Positions 32,738 to 44,263 of a DNA stretch of 64,000 bases are shown piece by piece. A program made the translations under genes and the position numbers. The stretch's first letter is position 1; every line of letters starts with the position of its first letter. Under the pieces are notes generated by a model. The model searched no databases. It had not been told where the DNA came from and saw only the letters and a program-made list of their open reading frames with translations. Source of the DNA: Phragmites australis (taxonomy: Eukaryota; Streptophyta; Magnoliopsida; Poales; Poaceae); assembly GCF_958298935.1 (NCBI RefSeq), contig NC_084933.1:9221001-9285000 (forward strand). The letters are read 5' to 3'.

Positions 32738-33882
32738 CACTACAACAGAACTAGCCATTCGTGCCGGGTCATCAGTGTCGGCTAGGCCAGAACTGGCACT
32801 GATGAAGTATCAGTGCCGATTCGTAACATCTTGCGCTCAATCGATGATTGAGTCAGGTTGAACTGATACTAAGTGAGTATCAGTATCAGTGTCAGTTCGT
32901 GCTACGGGCCGACACTAATAATTTGAACAGACCCAAAATTTTACAGAGGCAACGTGAATAAACATGTGTGTCCTCTCAGCCTTATCTCCTCACCTCTCAC
33001 ACACCCTCTTCTCCTCGTCTCCCTGTCCTATCTCACTCTATCCCCTCTCTCTCTTTCCATCAAGTACTCATGGGCCCCTAGAATCCTTCGAAATCAACAG
33101 TTATGGCCTTTATCATTTGCTGCTGTCAGGAGGGCCGAATCCGAATTGAACTCGCCTCCACCTATATACTTGAGCTTGTGAGAAGGGTTCCTAAGGACAA
33201 TAAAATCATCACAATAGTTAAATAGTAATCTATTCTTGTAAACATTTGTGGGCAGCCCTAGGAACAAGTTCACTTGATGATTAAGTTGGCGTGCTCGTGC
33301 TCGCGTTATTGGTCCTTCTATCACCTGTTCAGCGTGTTGTGTGGTAGGAGGAATGCGTGTATCCGTGGAAAGTATGTCCTCATCACTCTTGCTCCACCTA
33401 TTGTGATCTATGAACCGTGATCTGATTATGATTTGCGCGCTTTAATCTGAGATGGATGTTGTCACTTATTCTGAAGAAAAAGAAGATTGTCGATCATTTC
33501 TTCTTAATTTTGGCCGTGTAGTACTATCTTAGTTTGTTTCGAAGCACCTTGAACTGTAAGCTTGATGATGTCGTTCTGTCTCAAGTTGGCAAGTGAATAC
33601 ATGTAAATATTGTATCATGTAAATACGTGTATCGAATAATGTAAATGCTGTGAGAAAGCGGCATACGTGCTGAAATAGTTTTTATTTCTAAAATGTTAGT
33701 TTCTTTTGACTCTGTAATATGTATCAATACCGGGTGGTATTAGGAACCAGCACTTGATACTGGCACTATCAGTGCAAGTACCTAACACTGATGATTATCG
33801 GTGTAAGTAATCAGTGCCGGTTCAAAAACCTATATCATTGGTGGTTTTTGAACCGGAACTGATGACTATTTATATATTAGTG
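32738..33882. mobile_element. Complete small CACTA element L
   Basis: 1145 bp from CACTACAACAG to TATATATTAGTG, flanked by the same triplet AAC (32735-32737 and 33883-33885). Subterminal repeats with GTGCCGG/AACCGGCACTGA words are at 32758-32930 and 33730-33865. It has no transposase, so it would need one in trans. The inside begins with a pyrimidine-rich leader-like tract (32955-33050) and then holds a gypsy fragment (33054-33384). Confidence 0.8.
33054..33384 (-). other. Gypsy fragment captured inside L
   Basis: Corresponds to 529-824 of element A. The right 190 bp differ by roughly nine bases; the left part has an extra 40-odd bp around 33135-33180 compared with A. It encodes the pol tail on the minus strand (GPITRARARQLNHQVNLFLG, then DDFIVLRN). 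It has no LTR ends or target duplication of its own, so capture fits better than insertion. Confidence 0.8.
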
Positions 33883-34147
33883 AACTTTGATGACAACGTT
33901 GAATGCTCTCTTTTTTGTGCAGCTTGCTTAATTATATTAGTGCCTTGCTCACATGAACATACTATGGTATGCATGTTCACATGATAACACAACTAAAGAA
34001 AGAAAGAAATTGCTGGCAACTTGACATACTTAGAAGTGAACAGTAATTCGAGCATCTAATATTAAATGGCACACTTGAAAATAATGAAAGGAAATGAAAA
34101 TGGACAACTCAAAACCTTTTTCCAGGCTTCTCCATGCCCATGGTAGG
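33883..34147. other. Spacer between L and E
   Basis: AT-rich host sequence without recognised features apart from an imperfect palindrome around 33951-33983 (TGAACAT .. ATGTTCA). The last five bases, GTAGG, would be the target site of E. Confidence 0.4.
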
Positions 34148-35026
34148 TGTTGGGGGAAAAAGACCAGCTTGAAGATAATAGATGACGATCGCTATCAAAG
34201 GTCTCTTCGGAGCTTTCGGTGTCCGCACCCTCAGCAGGAGGCCTGGCCCCGGGATACTGCGGACCCCTTCGGGCCACCTCTCCGGCACATATGTGTCCTT
34301 CCAAAGACTCAGAGCTACAGCAAGTCCCTCCAGAGCCTTCGGTCTTCGGACTCTCAGCAGGAGGCCTGGCCCTCAGAGACTGCGGACCCCTTCGGACCAC
34401 TCCTCTGGTGCCCATGCGGCCTTCTGAAGCCTAAAGATGCAACCGGCCTCCAGAGATAATATCAGGGAAGAAAGGACACCCCCGTGCAGCCGACTCGACA
34501 CGAGGTGATGGGCGATTAATGCCGATGCAAGTGGTGCTTATTATGGCACCCCAACGCGATGAAAGTTGTCCTGACACCCCCGGCAGAGTGACGCTGGGCC
34601 TCAATTCGCAACTGACTCACCCCTCAGGGGGTAGGTACCACAATAGTTACCACGGTAGATATTTATCTTCTATGTAGTGTAAAAAGTAGATATCCAGGAT
34701 AAGGTTAGGTAATTCAACCAGGTCCCAGATATTTGTACATCGTGATAACTTGTATATTAAGCTGCATACCACCGTACAAATAGGGGGTCATGGTGATTTG
34801 GGAAGGAAAAAAGTCACAAGGAGAATGCTCAAGGCAACACACAGGACACAGAGGTGCCCAAGCGCTAACCCACGCTGTAATAGTCCCCCCCAGATCGATC
34901 CATTTTTCTACTATCAATACATTTGTGGTGTTCCTTCCTCTTAAACTTCGTCTCCAAGCTTAAGTCTTCTCCTTAGAATAAACTCTCGCTGTACTTGCTA
35001 GGGCAAGACGAAATCTTGCTCCAACA
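34148..35026 (+). repeat. 5' LTR of element E
   Basis: 879 bp, TGTTGGGGGAA to GCTCCAACA. U3 has two units of about 120 bp (34190-34430), against three in the 3' LTR. The TATA region reads GTACAAATAG near 34774, weaker than CCTATAAATAG elsewhere. Confidence 0.9.
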
Positions 35027-35080
35027 GTGGCACCGTCAGTGCGGACTCAAACACAAAAGTGCTAAAGAGAGGTAGGAATC
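35027..35080 (+). other. Leader and primer-binding region of E
   Basis: GTGGCACCGTCAGTGCGGAC, then AAACACAAAAGTGCTAAAGA: the same leader as in D and B. After GAGGTAGG comes AATCC, where D has the gag ATG. Confidence 0.65.
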
Positions 35081-35099
35081 CAACAAAAAAACCATATGT

Positions 35100-35975
35100 G
35101 TGGCTGTCTCAGCCATGCACACCACGTGTACCATCCAGCCTGCTACAGTATTGGACGGCGTTCCTCCGGCATTGACCGACCCAGAACCTTGGGTCGGTAC
35201 GGAAACTCCAGATGGCACGGAGCCCTTCCAGCATCTGCATGGCGAAGACCTCGCTGCACCAGGAGAGGTTGTGGTCGACGTTGCAATCAAGCAGGCCGCT
35301 TTCCAGTGGTTCTGGGTGGTCGAACCCCAAAATATTCCAACCTGGACTTGGTCCCAAGGTATCTCCTTCGACAGCACCTGGGATGCCCTGGGCGAGCCAA
35401 CACCTTCGGAGAATCTGTCCACCCAGCATCCTCCTCGGGCCCCTCCAGCGAAAGAAGGTTCCGAGGAGGTGCAAGGCTCCAGAGTGCGCAGACCCCGCCA
35501 GCGCCCCCGACGCAGCCCTCGTGACACCAACCGCGCGCAGGGAACCCCAAGTCCACCTCATCCAGGGAGCCATAGTTAGAGCCACTCCGGCTTCGAAAAC
35601 AAGTTCACCAGATGACCTCGACGGTCTCCCCAAAGGAAAGGTGGCCCTGGGGAAACCACGGGCTCCGGGGCACGCAGTCCCTGGCAGTGACCTCAACGTC
35701 AACCACAAGCTTTGTTACCCCCGGAGGTATACATGTGTATCCTGCACGGACCAGGGCGCGGCCACAACACCAACGACTACCGAACCCTCACGACCTTCCG
35801 GGAGGAGTACCTCGGAAGACAAGAAGGATACCTGGCCACAGAGGGAACCGGCGAAGGATGGCACAGGGGTCGAAAGCCTGGGGCAAACTCTCGGGCAAAT
35901 CCCTGGCCCTCCGACCTAGCTCCGTCGCCACCAACTCTGCTATCAATGGTGCAATATCCCAGTGACGAGGACTGA
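35100..35975 (+). pseudogene. Gag-end ORFs of element E
   Basis: The first frame (35100-35579, 159 codons) starts MAVSAMHTTC and is Pro-rich near its end. The second (35712-35975) has the zinc-knuckle variant CILHGPGRGHNTND with Tyr in place of the last Cys, then LTTFREEYLGRQEGYLATEG. A frameshift at about 35580-35710 parts them. The first frame is the better-kept version of the broken B copy. I infer a short packaging-type gag remnant; the first part has no known domain. Confidence 0.55.
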
Positions 35976-36299
35976 GTCGGAGAACACCGTCGCCAGGCTC
36001 CGGACGGATTAACTATAGATATTTTACCTAGCTGGTCTATCTTTCGTACATTATGATCAAAATTTGTTGGAGGCCTCCAACCTTACAGCTAGAAGTTTTT
36101 ACAACATACAGCCATTAGGTAGAAATGGTAAATCTAGATTACGTCCCTGTTTTGCAGTAAGCATTAGAACTTAAGTTACATCTTCATTTGACATGATTTA
36201 TAAATAGTCGTCTGATCTAGCTATGTCTTATACTGCAATTAGCTGCTTATTACCAACAGTAGACTGCAAAATTCAACTAGTACATAACCGTGCAAAACC
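35976..36299 (+). other. Conserved spacer of E, no gene seen
   Basis: Starts with a short remnant of the 109-bp repeat (GCTCCGGACGGATTA at 35998), then the AT-rich spacer shared with B (24430-24699). Confidence 0.5.
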
Positions 36300-37190
36300 C
36301 ACGCCTGTAGCTTCACCGCTTGCCTAGGTCACCTAGAGGGCAGATTATGCCAAGGTGTCCTGGAAGGCATTGTATAGCCTCGATAGTGTTGAATCACGCC
36401 CCAAGGGATGTCCTCGAGGATGGAAATGCGTTGCTCTAAAGAATGTTGTCGCAAGGAATCCTCGTTGCATGACATGCCTGCACACCGTGGGCATGGCAAG
36501 CCTAGGTCACCGTGAAGGCATCAAGCCTAGGTTTCTTGTAAGGTGTTGCATAGCCTCGATAGTGTGTAGATGCCGGTTATTAAGAGACTTCTTTGGTAAT
36601 GTAATTGCGGCGCCCCCAAAGGATTTCTTTGGGAGGCATGACATGCCCACGCACCTGTAAGGATTGCTTGCCTAAACCTAAAAAGGTTTCCCAGAGGGTA
36701 GACTTTGCCATGGTAGGCAGTGGAGCCCACACACCTATAGCAGCGCAGCATGCCTAGGTCACCCAGAGGGCAGATTATACCAGGGTGTCCTGGAAGGCAT
36801 TGCATAGTCTCGGTAGTGTGGACACCGCATATCAAGGGATGACCTTGATGTGAGAATGTGGTGCTCTAAGTAATGCTGTCGCAAGGAATTTTCGTTGCAC
36901 GACATGCTTTCTTACCACGAGCGCAGTATGCCTAGGTCACCGCGAAAGCATCAAGCCTAGGTTTCTAGAAGGTATTGCATAGCTTCGGTCGTGTAAATGC
37001 CACGCACCAGGGCACACCCTGCGTAGACAGTGTTGCGGTGCACCTGGGACATTTCCTCGGGAGCATGACAAGCCTACACACCGTAGGAGTAGCATACCTA
37101 GGTCACTAGGATGGCAAGATTGCCTAGGTTTCCTGGAAGGTATTGTGTAGCTCCGATAGTGTGTAGATCATTCGGCACTAATACATGCCA
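36300..37190 (+). repeat. CCTAGG-based degenerate repeats (E)
   Basis: Homologous to 24700-25640 in B, with the same words in the same order (GCCTAGGTCACC, TGGAAGGCATTG, CATAGCCTCG). Differences are mainly point changes and small indels. No conserved reading frame. Confidence 0.7.
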
Positions 37191-37195
37191 AAAGG

Positions 37196-37915
37196 GATAC
37201 AAAACCTCCAATAAAAACGGAGAGTCCTACAAAACCTCCAACAAAAACAGAGAATCCTACCAAATCACCGTCAAAATCGGAGAGTCCTAAAAAACCTCCG
37301 GGAAAAACGGAGAGTCCTACAAAACCTCTGACAAAAACTGAGAATCTTACCAAACCTCCGGCAAAAACGGAGAGTCCTACAAAACCTATGGCAAAAACGG
37401 AGAGTCCTACAAAACCTTCGACAAAAATGGAGAATTTTAGGAAACCTCTGGCAAAAACAGAGTCCTGCAAAACCTTTGACAAAAACGGAGATCTTACCAA
37501 ACCTTTGGCTAAAACGGAGAGTCCTACAAAACCTCCGGTAAAAACGGAGAGTCCTACAAAACCTCTGATAAAAACGGAGAGCTCTACAAAACCTCCGTCA
37601 AAAATGAAGAAACTTACAAAACCTTCGGCAAAAACGGAGAGTCCTACGAAAGCTCCGGCAAAAATGGAGAGTCTTACAAAGCCTTCGGAAAAAATGGAGA
37701 GACTTTTGAAACCCTACGCGAGATAGAGCGTCTTACAAATATCTCAACAAAACAGAGAGCCTTACAGAACCTCCACCAAAACTAAGAAAACTTCCAAAAC
37801 CTCCGCAAGGCGAAGAGTATTACAAAACCTCTGCAGGACGGAGAGTCTTCAAAAAAACCCCGCGAATGAGGATGTATTCCCAAAAAACCTCCACCAGACA
37901 AAGAGGTTCTAAAAA
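37196..37915 (+). repeat. 30-bp tandem array (E)
   Basis: About 17 units to 37720 with the same consensus as B, with occasional 1-3-bp losses (near 37450 and 37490), then irregular units. The long plus-strand frame of B is broken here, which argues against a protein product. B and E differ in unit number (13 strict versus about 17). Confidence 0.85.
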
Positions 37916-38229
37916 GACCTATCGAACAAAATCCCCTAGCATCTCATAGGCAAAGACCTCCGTGCCGGAGAAGTGCGAAACCCACTAGCCTCCGAGAGGC
38001 ACAACCAATAGATCAAAGGGGTATAAATCCCCCTCCTTGCAGGAAGAGGTATGGCCCACATGACTCAAACACGTATGGTAAAACGTAAAGTCATTACCCT
38101 ATAGTCTCATCTAAGACACGATTCATATGTCATTTATTAAGATCATGCTAATATTAAGTAAAAGCCCACTCTGCGTGGCACGAGAAATAGTATAGAATCC
38201 CCAACTGTTCATTCCAGGAGCAATAGCAC
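37916..38229 (+). other. Spacer of E, no gene seen
   Basis: The first 170 bases match 26420-26590 in B (ACCTATCGAACAAAATCCCC, GTGCGAAACCCACTAGCCTC). 38090-38215 is AT-richer and has no match in B, so it is either lost in B or gained in E. Confidence 0.45.
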
Positions 38230-38515
38230 CGGTATGCCATCTAGTCTTACGTCTCCCATCTAGTCTTCGGCTTCGCCTCCAACACGCCATTGCCAGGCTC
38301 CGGACGGATTACCTCCAGAGCTGGGCAGTGGCTAAGAGCTGAGGGGGTCGAGGACCACCTCACCCATCTAGCCTTCGGCTTCACCTCTGACGCGTCATCG
38401 CTAGGCTTCGGACGGATTACCTCCTGAGCCGGGCAGCAACTAAGGGCCGAGGGGGTTGACACGATGTCGCCAGGCTTTAGACGGATCTACTACGAAGCCG
38501 AGCAGCGGCTAAGAA
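38230..38515 (+). repeat. About 109-bp repeat, about 2.5 units (E)
   Basis: Units with GGCTCCGGACGGATTACCTC, GGGCAG..GCTAAG and GTCGAGGACCACC. The final unit has the diverged end GGCTAAGAACCCAAAGGGT as in B. The third unit is shortened by about 40 bp at 38455. Confidence 0.7.
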
Positions 38516-38524
38516 CCCAAAGGG

Positions 38525-39208
38525 TTGCAGACCACTTTCGGAGCTTGTCCCCAAAGGTTCCAGATGGACTTTGTTGGGTCGGAAATCTGGAACAAAATTG
38601 GAAGAAGTCCCTATCAACATCGAACCCGAGGAGTACGCGATGACCAGAAACGACGAGGTTGCCACTGCTTCACCCGGCCCTCCTTAGTAACCCTACGTGT
38701 CTACCACTTCCAGATTCCAGATGCCACCTCGCCCCAGGAATTTACAAAGCCGGTTATGATCCATGCGAAGGCTCGGTACCTCAGTCATCAACTAGCCATC
38801 GCCTATGAAGGGGACGAAGAAGCATGGCACGAAGGCACACAGACATGGGGTCACCTACTGGAAGGATCCCCTTACACTTCGGCCCAAAAAGAGATACAAT
38901 CGTCCCCAAAGGTCCAAGTTATATTATTAAAAATCGTACATCCGGAGGATGCGTACAAAGAAGAAACAGTACAAAGGCCGCTACGGAGGAGACAGACCCC
39001 GAAAGAGCAAACCAGGGGGAGAAAGAGTACAAGGTGGCAAAAGGCAATTATAGCCCGTGACAGGGCCATAGTCGAATGGCAAGACAAGGATGTCCACGAA
39101 GCACCCTCGGAGGGCACCTTCACCTCCTACGGATCCCGACAGGGGCCGTGCATGGAGCGGCGTATGCACTTCATACACGGCCTGCTGCCACGGAAGCTGA
39201 TGCACTAG
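38525..39208 (+). CDS. Accessory ORF of element E, 227 codons, unknown
   Basis: Open from ATG at 38525 to the stop at 39208. I recognise no domain. It contains VMIHAKARYLSHQLAIAYEG, DEEAWHE, HPEDAYKEE and RPLRRRQTPKEQTRGRKS; the C-terminal third is basic. The corresponding region in B keeps the same words but is frameshifted, so the frame seems once to have been coding in the family. Its place, after the repeats and before the 3' region, is where Tat-lineage elements may carry extra ORFs. The start is not certain, as upstream codons are also open in part. Confidence 0.4.
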   Translation: MQTTFGACPQRFQMDFVGSEIWNKIGRSPYQHRTRGVRDDQKRRGCHCFTRPSLVTLRVYHFQIPDATSPQEFTKPVMIHAKARYLSHQLAIAYEGDEEAWHEGTQTWGHLLEGSPYTSAQKEIQSSPKVQVILLKIVHPEDAYKEETVQRPLRRRQTPKEQTRGRKSTRWQKAIIARDRAIVEWQDKDVHEAPSEGTFTSYGSRQGPCMERRMHFIHGLLPRKLMH

Positions 39209-40182
39209 CCGGCCCTCGAGCTGTCGGAAGACAAAAGAAGAAACTGAAGGAGCAACTGTCGGGGCCTCGTCCCGCTTCTTCCCGGCTCCCTCCCTCGCCG
39301 CTCTCCCTCCGCAGGAGATCCCAGTCGATCTCCTCATCGTCGTTGGAAATATCGATGATCTCGGCAGGCGTGGTCTCCCGAACTGGGGGTTAGGCAGGAG
39401 CGACATGCAGCTATCCACCCCGTAGGGACAGAAGCCGGACGGCCACCGGCGCTACCACCAATAGCCGAGACATCCCAACCCTAGTAGAAGCAGTTGAGAT
39501 CATCGACATTTACAAAGAGGATGGGGAGGAAGACGATGCCATATTCAAAGTCAAGTTGAGTGCTTGCTCGTGGGGCAATGGTAAATCCAGCTGGGTGATC
39601 CCAGCTTTATATTCGGGCCAAGCAGCCACGTACGCCCTGGAGGAGAAGCGGAACCAATGCGGTGTCGCTCTATGGTGTTCCTCATTCTCTGAGGGCCCAT
39701 GGCCATATCCTGATCGTTCCACCGACACATAGCAACATCCCACAGCAACGCCTAGCTTTCTTGCACGAACGTCCCTTCACGTGAATGACCTAGACTCCTT
39801 TCGGCGCATGTTACGAGTGTGGGCACAAGACCCTAAATGAACCGACGCATTATCCAGTCAGAACGCACCAATGAAACATCCCATCCTACCATCTTCAAAC
39901 TGGCGAACATGGGGATTACCTGATCCCACACGTAATCCCCAACTCTAACAAACTCAAATGGAAAGAATACCCATCACCAAAAAATCTAAAGAATCTACAT
40001 CGGCCTCGGCATGGATCCCGGAGCGCATCACCTCCACCGACGCCCCTCCAGCCTTGTGTCCCGATACCGCATACACAACTCCAATAGGCTCCGGAGTGTG
40101 CCTCCTCTGCTAATACGTCTTTGGTCTTCGACTTCGACTCCGGCTGCACCTCCGACCTCAACATAACCCCAGGGTGTGTCAC
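39209..40182. other. 3' accessory region of E
   Basis: Homologous to 27590-28720 in B. The plus strand at 39491-39560 reads VEIIDIYKEDGEEDDAIF; the minus strand at 39378-39322 reads ETTPAEIIDISNDDEEIDW: an inverted pair. The minus strand at 39510-39743 has RAYVAAWPEYKAGITQLDLP, followed by NMASSSS. The region is cut at 40182 by T2 and resumes at 48559. Confidence 0.45.
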
Positions 40183-43161
40183 TGTCACGACCCAAATTCC
40201 ATAATCGTGTGATTAAGCTTAATCATGCATCATTAGCGTCATAATTATTTTCGAGGTAAATTATTTTGCCGCACTAGAGCATTTTGTTTGAAATCAATTG
40301 GATGAGAGAAAGAAATTCGGGAAAGAAAAGAATTAAATTCGCAGTTAAAATAGACCTCTTTCTCTCTAACATGTGGGACCTACCCGGCCCCACACCTCCT
40401 CCACTCCAAAAGGGGCAGCCCACCTGCCCTCTCTCTCTCCTCCTCACTCTCCCTCACTCCCACCCGTGCAGCAGAAGCTGCTGCTCCTCCCTCTCTCTCA
40501 CTCCCTCTCAAGCACTCTCTCCTTCTCTCTCAAATCCAAGCTCAAGAAGGATTGGAGGTAAGCATGTGGTACCTACGCTATCATGAGCTCATAAGATATC
40601 CATCCCCCCAATTCATTTTTGTTTTCCCGGAGGATTTGAGCCGGATTTGGTGTCTTTTTGTGTTTAGGATTGAAATGTGAAGAACACTGGATTTCTTGTC
40701 TCCCGAATGATTTTCTCCGTTTCCTTCATCCCCCGGCGGTCAACCAACTCCACAAGCATTGTGGGTAAGTCTCTTAGGCTTCCCATGGCGTGAATTCAAG
40801 ATTTGGTTGATAGATTTTGAGTTTTAGTGAAGTTCTTGAGTTCTTGATGAAATTGGAGCAAAGGAGGGATTTGGATGAATTTGACTTAGGAATTGAGTTT
40901 CTAGGTTGTTAAGTGAGCTCTAGAACCCTTGAACTAGCTCAAACATGTTCCCTTTCGTATTGGAGAAGATCGCAAATCAAACTGGGCATTTTTCAGCACA
41001 AAATGGGCGTTTCTGGGCCTAAATCGGAGTTTCCAGACACGTCCGGAGTCTCTGTGCGAGCCCCAGCCAGAAATAACAGAGAGGCGCTGCCAGAGAATCA
41101 CCTGGAGTCTCTGGGGTACCGGAGTATCCGTCCTAGTCTCCTCTGCTGATAACTTGTAAAATTTATAATTAATTCATACAAACTCCAAAAATCATGAAAC
41201 TAATTGTGTTGGTTTCATTGTAACATCCCCTACCTGTTAAAAATATATCCATCCTGAAAATAATTAATTAACTTTTTGAGGCTAACTAATTAGTCGTAAG
41301 CTTCATTAATTCACCATTAATTCTTTAAAAGTCCAAAATGGATGAAACCAATTTTTCTAGTCTTCCTATGACTTGTCCTAACTAGTAAAAATGTTTTCCT
41401 ACATTTTAGAGCATATTTTTATGGTATTTCATCTTGTGCATATTGAGGCATGCATTGTTGCACTTTATTCATACTCATGGCATTGAACGCGTGTATGTCT
41501 TATAGTGACCGCCGATCCGTCGATTCCGGAGGCTGAAGGCGATCCATCTCGCCATATCTTTCTGATCCAGGGCAGCAAGGCAAGCATCTATCATATTGCA
41601 CCGGGTTAACTTGAAATCTAAAATGTTAAATATGCTTATGTATGTATGCATGTAGCCTATAGATGATGTTATGTCTAGGTGTAAGCTCGACTTATATGCT
41701 TAGCAATGCATTAGGTCATCGGTAGAAGATGAATGGCGGCGTACTCCGTTGTTCGCGAGCTTACGGTTGCTCCTGTCTTACAGTTATGTTTATGGTTACA
41801 AATACTTGATGTCGAGGTGGTTGAGATGTGGTGGTTGGTTGAGTGGTGAGTAGGAGGCGAGGTGTGAGCGGTGCTAGGAGGGTGTTTAGCCAGCCTGGAT
41901 GTGGAGTTCCCCTGGGTAGGACGGTAAAGGAAAACCGGGCACCGTAGACCGCTTGCACTGGTTAAGCACCGATCATCGGTGTAGTCGGCTTCAGCACTTA
42001 CCTTACTCACCACATGCCGATCTAATGGTAAGGCGAGCCGAATAACTTTGCAGTTGTGGCTTTGTAGGGCCTGAACAACGACGGTGTGAGCGGGCGGGCT
42101 TGTAAGCGGTACTAGTTTACTCCGGGAGTAGTTCTGGTACCGCAACGCTGAGCGTTGCATGTCGCACACGGTTGGGGCTGGTTGAGAAAGGTTGTCACGG
42201 GTACCCCCTTATGTGCACTTTTGCGGATGGCACAAGCCGTATGGTCCTCGTGTCGTGTGGGTCCAAGAATATCCCCCTGCAGGGTGTATAAACAGTTCGA
42301 ACTGCCGCGCTCTCGGTTATGAGCATGTCTATCGCTTATCTGCACCGGTCGTAGAGTTCTCATTGTGTTATGTGGATGATGGCATGACGTTGATGGTTGG
42401 GCATGTGATTTTGGTCTAGGTATGGTGGTTGGTGGTTCGAGTTGGCACTTGTTCACATTGATATACTTGTTTTTACTTTTACATATGCTCAGTTGTTGGT
42501 TATGGCAGGGTAGTTTCATATAAGTTGGTTAAGTTAGTTGCTCACATCTATGTCTAGGATGCTTACCGCTTAATTAACTTAATCATGTTTAATTCTTGCT
42601 ACCAGCTTAATGCATGATCCTTGAATTCGGGAATATATATACCCATACTGTGTAAGACTTGCGAGTACCTTCGTACTCAAGGTGCTGCACTTAAGTTGTT
42701 GCAGGTTCACAGGTTGGTGAGGAAGAGGCGGTGTTCGGCTACTTTGTGCCTGCCGATCAGGGTGGCGGGCAGGAGTAGCACACTGTACTCCGAACTCAGT
42801 GTTTTGGTATGGAGTCTAAGGGCATGTGGCTCCATATCCTTTTGTCCTATAGCTTTTAGTCTTCCGCAGCTTAGTTCTTTTGCTGGTTAGGAGTTGAGCA
42901 AGTTTTAGTCTCCTGCTAGCTCTCTTTTGCTGTAAATTATGATAACTTGTTGCATGCTTAAGACTTATAATATAATGTTAATTACTCGCTTTTTTAAGCT
43001 TTGTTGTGATGTATATATTGGAAAGGCATGCGTTCTGATCTTGGGCACAAAACACGTGCCGGGATTACCGGGATGATATTCTGGTTAATCATCGAGGTTG
43101 TGATTATGAATAATGATCCTCCTTTTAATTAATTAGAATATTATCTGGTCGGATCCTCACA
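40183..43161 (+). repeat. 5' LTR of T2
   Basis: 2979 bp, TGTCACGACCC to GGATCCTCACA. Normal length for the clade. The ends align with the 426-bp 3' LTR; the internal 2556 bp (about 40374-42929) are absent there. No strong TATA box is seen. Open stretches inside, such as 41711-42519 minus, are shadows. Confidence 0.92.
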
Positions 43162-43164
43162 GCG

Positions 43165-43176
43165 TGGTATCAGAGC
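43165..43176 (+). promoter_or_regulatory. Primer-binding site of T2 (initiator tRNA-Met)
   Basis: TGGTATCAGAGC three bases after the LTR end, the usual complement of the 3' end of plant initiator tRNA-Met. Confidence 0.9.
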
Positions 43177-43520
43177 TTGGTTTAATTAAGTAGCCTAAAT
43201 ATAATTTAGAACGTTATTTAGTAAGTGGTCAACTTCACCTAAACAACTCACTAAGTTTTGTTTATGCCTCTTCATGATCAATATGTATGAAAATACAATA
43301 TTATGCCCCTAAGTATAACTGCTTGTGAGTTTTGATGTTTGTTGCGGAGAGAAGTGCGCGAGAAAGAAACAGTAGCTAGGATTGAGCATACTGTCATTTC
43401 ATGTTGCATTCATGCATGCATGATCTATATACATGTATTACGGGATTCTAACAATATATCCGGCGAATGCATTGTGCTAAGTCGGAATTTGACGTTCCCC
43501 TTTTCTTATGTTGTTACAGA

Positions 43521-44227
43521 ATGGTTAGGACTTGTCGTGATGTGAATGATCCGGAGGGGTCAAATGAGAAAAACCCTCCTCTACCGCTGACTATGGTGGA
43601 AGTGCTCATGATGATTGAGCAGAACCGCAGACGAATCATGCACTTCTTGAGGCTCTCATGCGCAACACGGCTCCTCATGGAAGGGATGAAGTCGAGCGCC
43701 GAGATGATTTCTCAGATTTCCTAAGGACTCAACCGCCGATTTTCTCGCGGGTTGAGGATTCTCTGGATGCCGATCACTGGTTCTGGACGATCGAGCAGAA
43801 GCTTGCTCTCCTCAGATGGGAGGATCATGAGAAGGCGTTCTACGCCGCCCACCAACTTCAGGGCCCGGCGCGTGCGTGGTGGTCAAACTTCTTGGCCATG
43901 CACCCCGCCAACCACCGAGTGTCTTGGGCAGAGTTCCGCGAGGCCTTCCGCTCTTTCCACATCCTAAGCGGCCTCATGGAGATCAAGAGGCGGGAGTTCG
44001 AGGACCTCAAGCAAGGAGGCTGAACCGTGATGGAGTACGTGCAGGTGTTCAATCACCTTGTGCAGTACACTCCCGAGGAGGTCAGCACTGATGAACGGAA
44101 GCAACGCCGCTTCATCAATGGCCTCAACTTGAAGATGCAGGACCGGTTGTCCGCACACGAGTTCACCGACTACAACAAGTTGGTGAGCACGTCTCTCTCG
44201 GTGGAGTTCAAGCTTAAGAACCACTAG
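43521..44227 (+). pseudogene. Gag of T2
   Basis: Starts MVRTCRDVND at 43521. A frameshift near 43640-43660 leads into VERRDDFSDFLRTQPPIFSR, then ADHWFWTIEQKLALL, ARAWWSNFLAMHP and WAEFREAFRSF, the capsid domain. A TGA at 44021 replaces Arg before TVMEYVQVFN; after GLNLKMQDRLS the TAG at 44225 replaces Gln in NHQEEKK. Both stops fit C-to-T changes. The zinc knuckle follows in the next frame. Confidence 0.9.
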
Positions 44228-44263
44228 GAGGAGAAGAAGTGCAAGAGGGGTTCCTCGCCTTCC

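Noticed and set aside
33951..33983. Palindrome as a possible regulatory hairpin
   Set aside because: Short and imperfect; expected by chance in AT-rich sequence of this length.
34094..34459. 121-codon ORF with repeated Pro/Ser/Arg motif
   Set aside because: It is the translation of the two U3 repeat units of the E LTR; the same shadow recurs at 48774-49178.
41711..42519. Minus-strand ORFs of 152 and 135 codons
   Set aside because: Located within the T2 5' LTR; the segment is cleanly absent from the 3' LTR and shows no protein motif.
43165..43176. tRNA gene fragment
   Set aside because: Only the 12-nt primer-binding complement is present; no tRNA fold around it.
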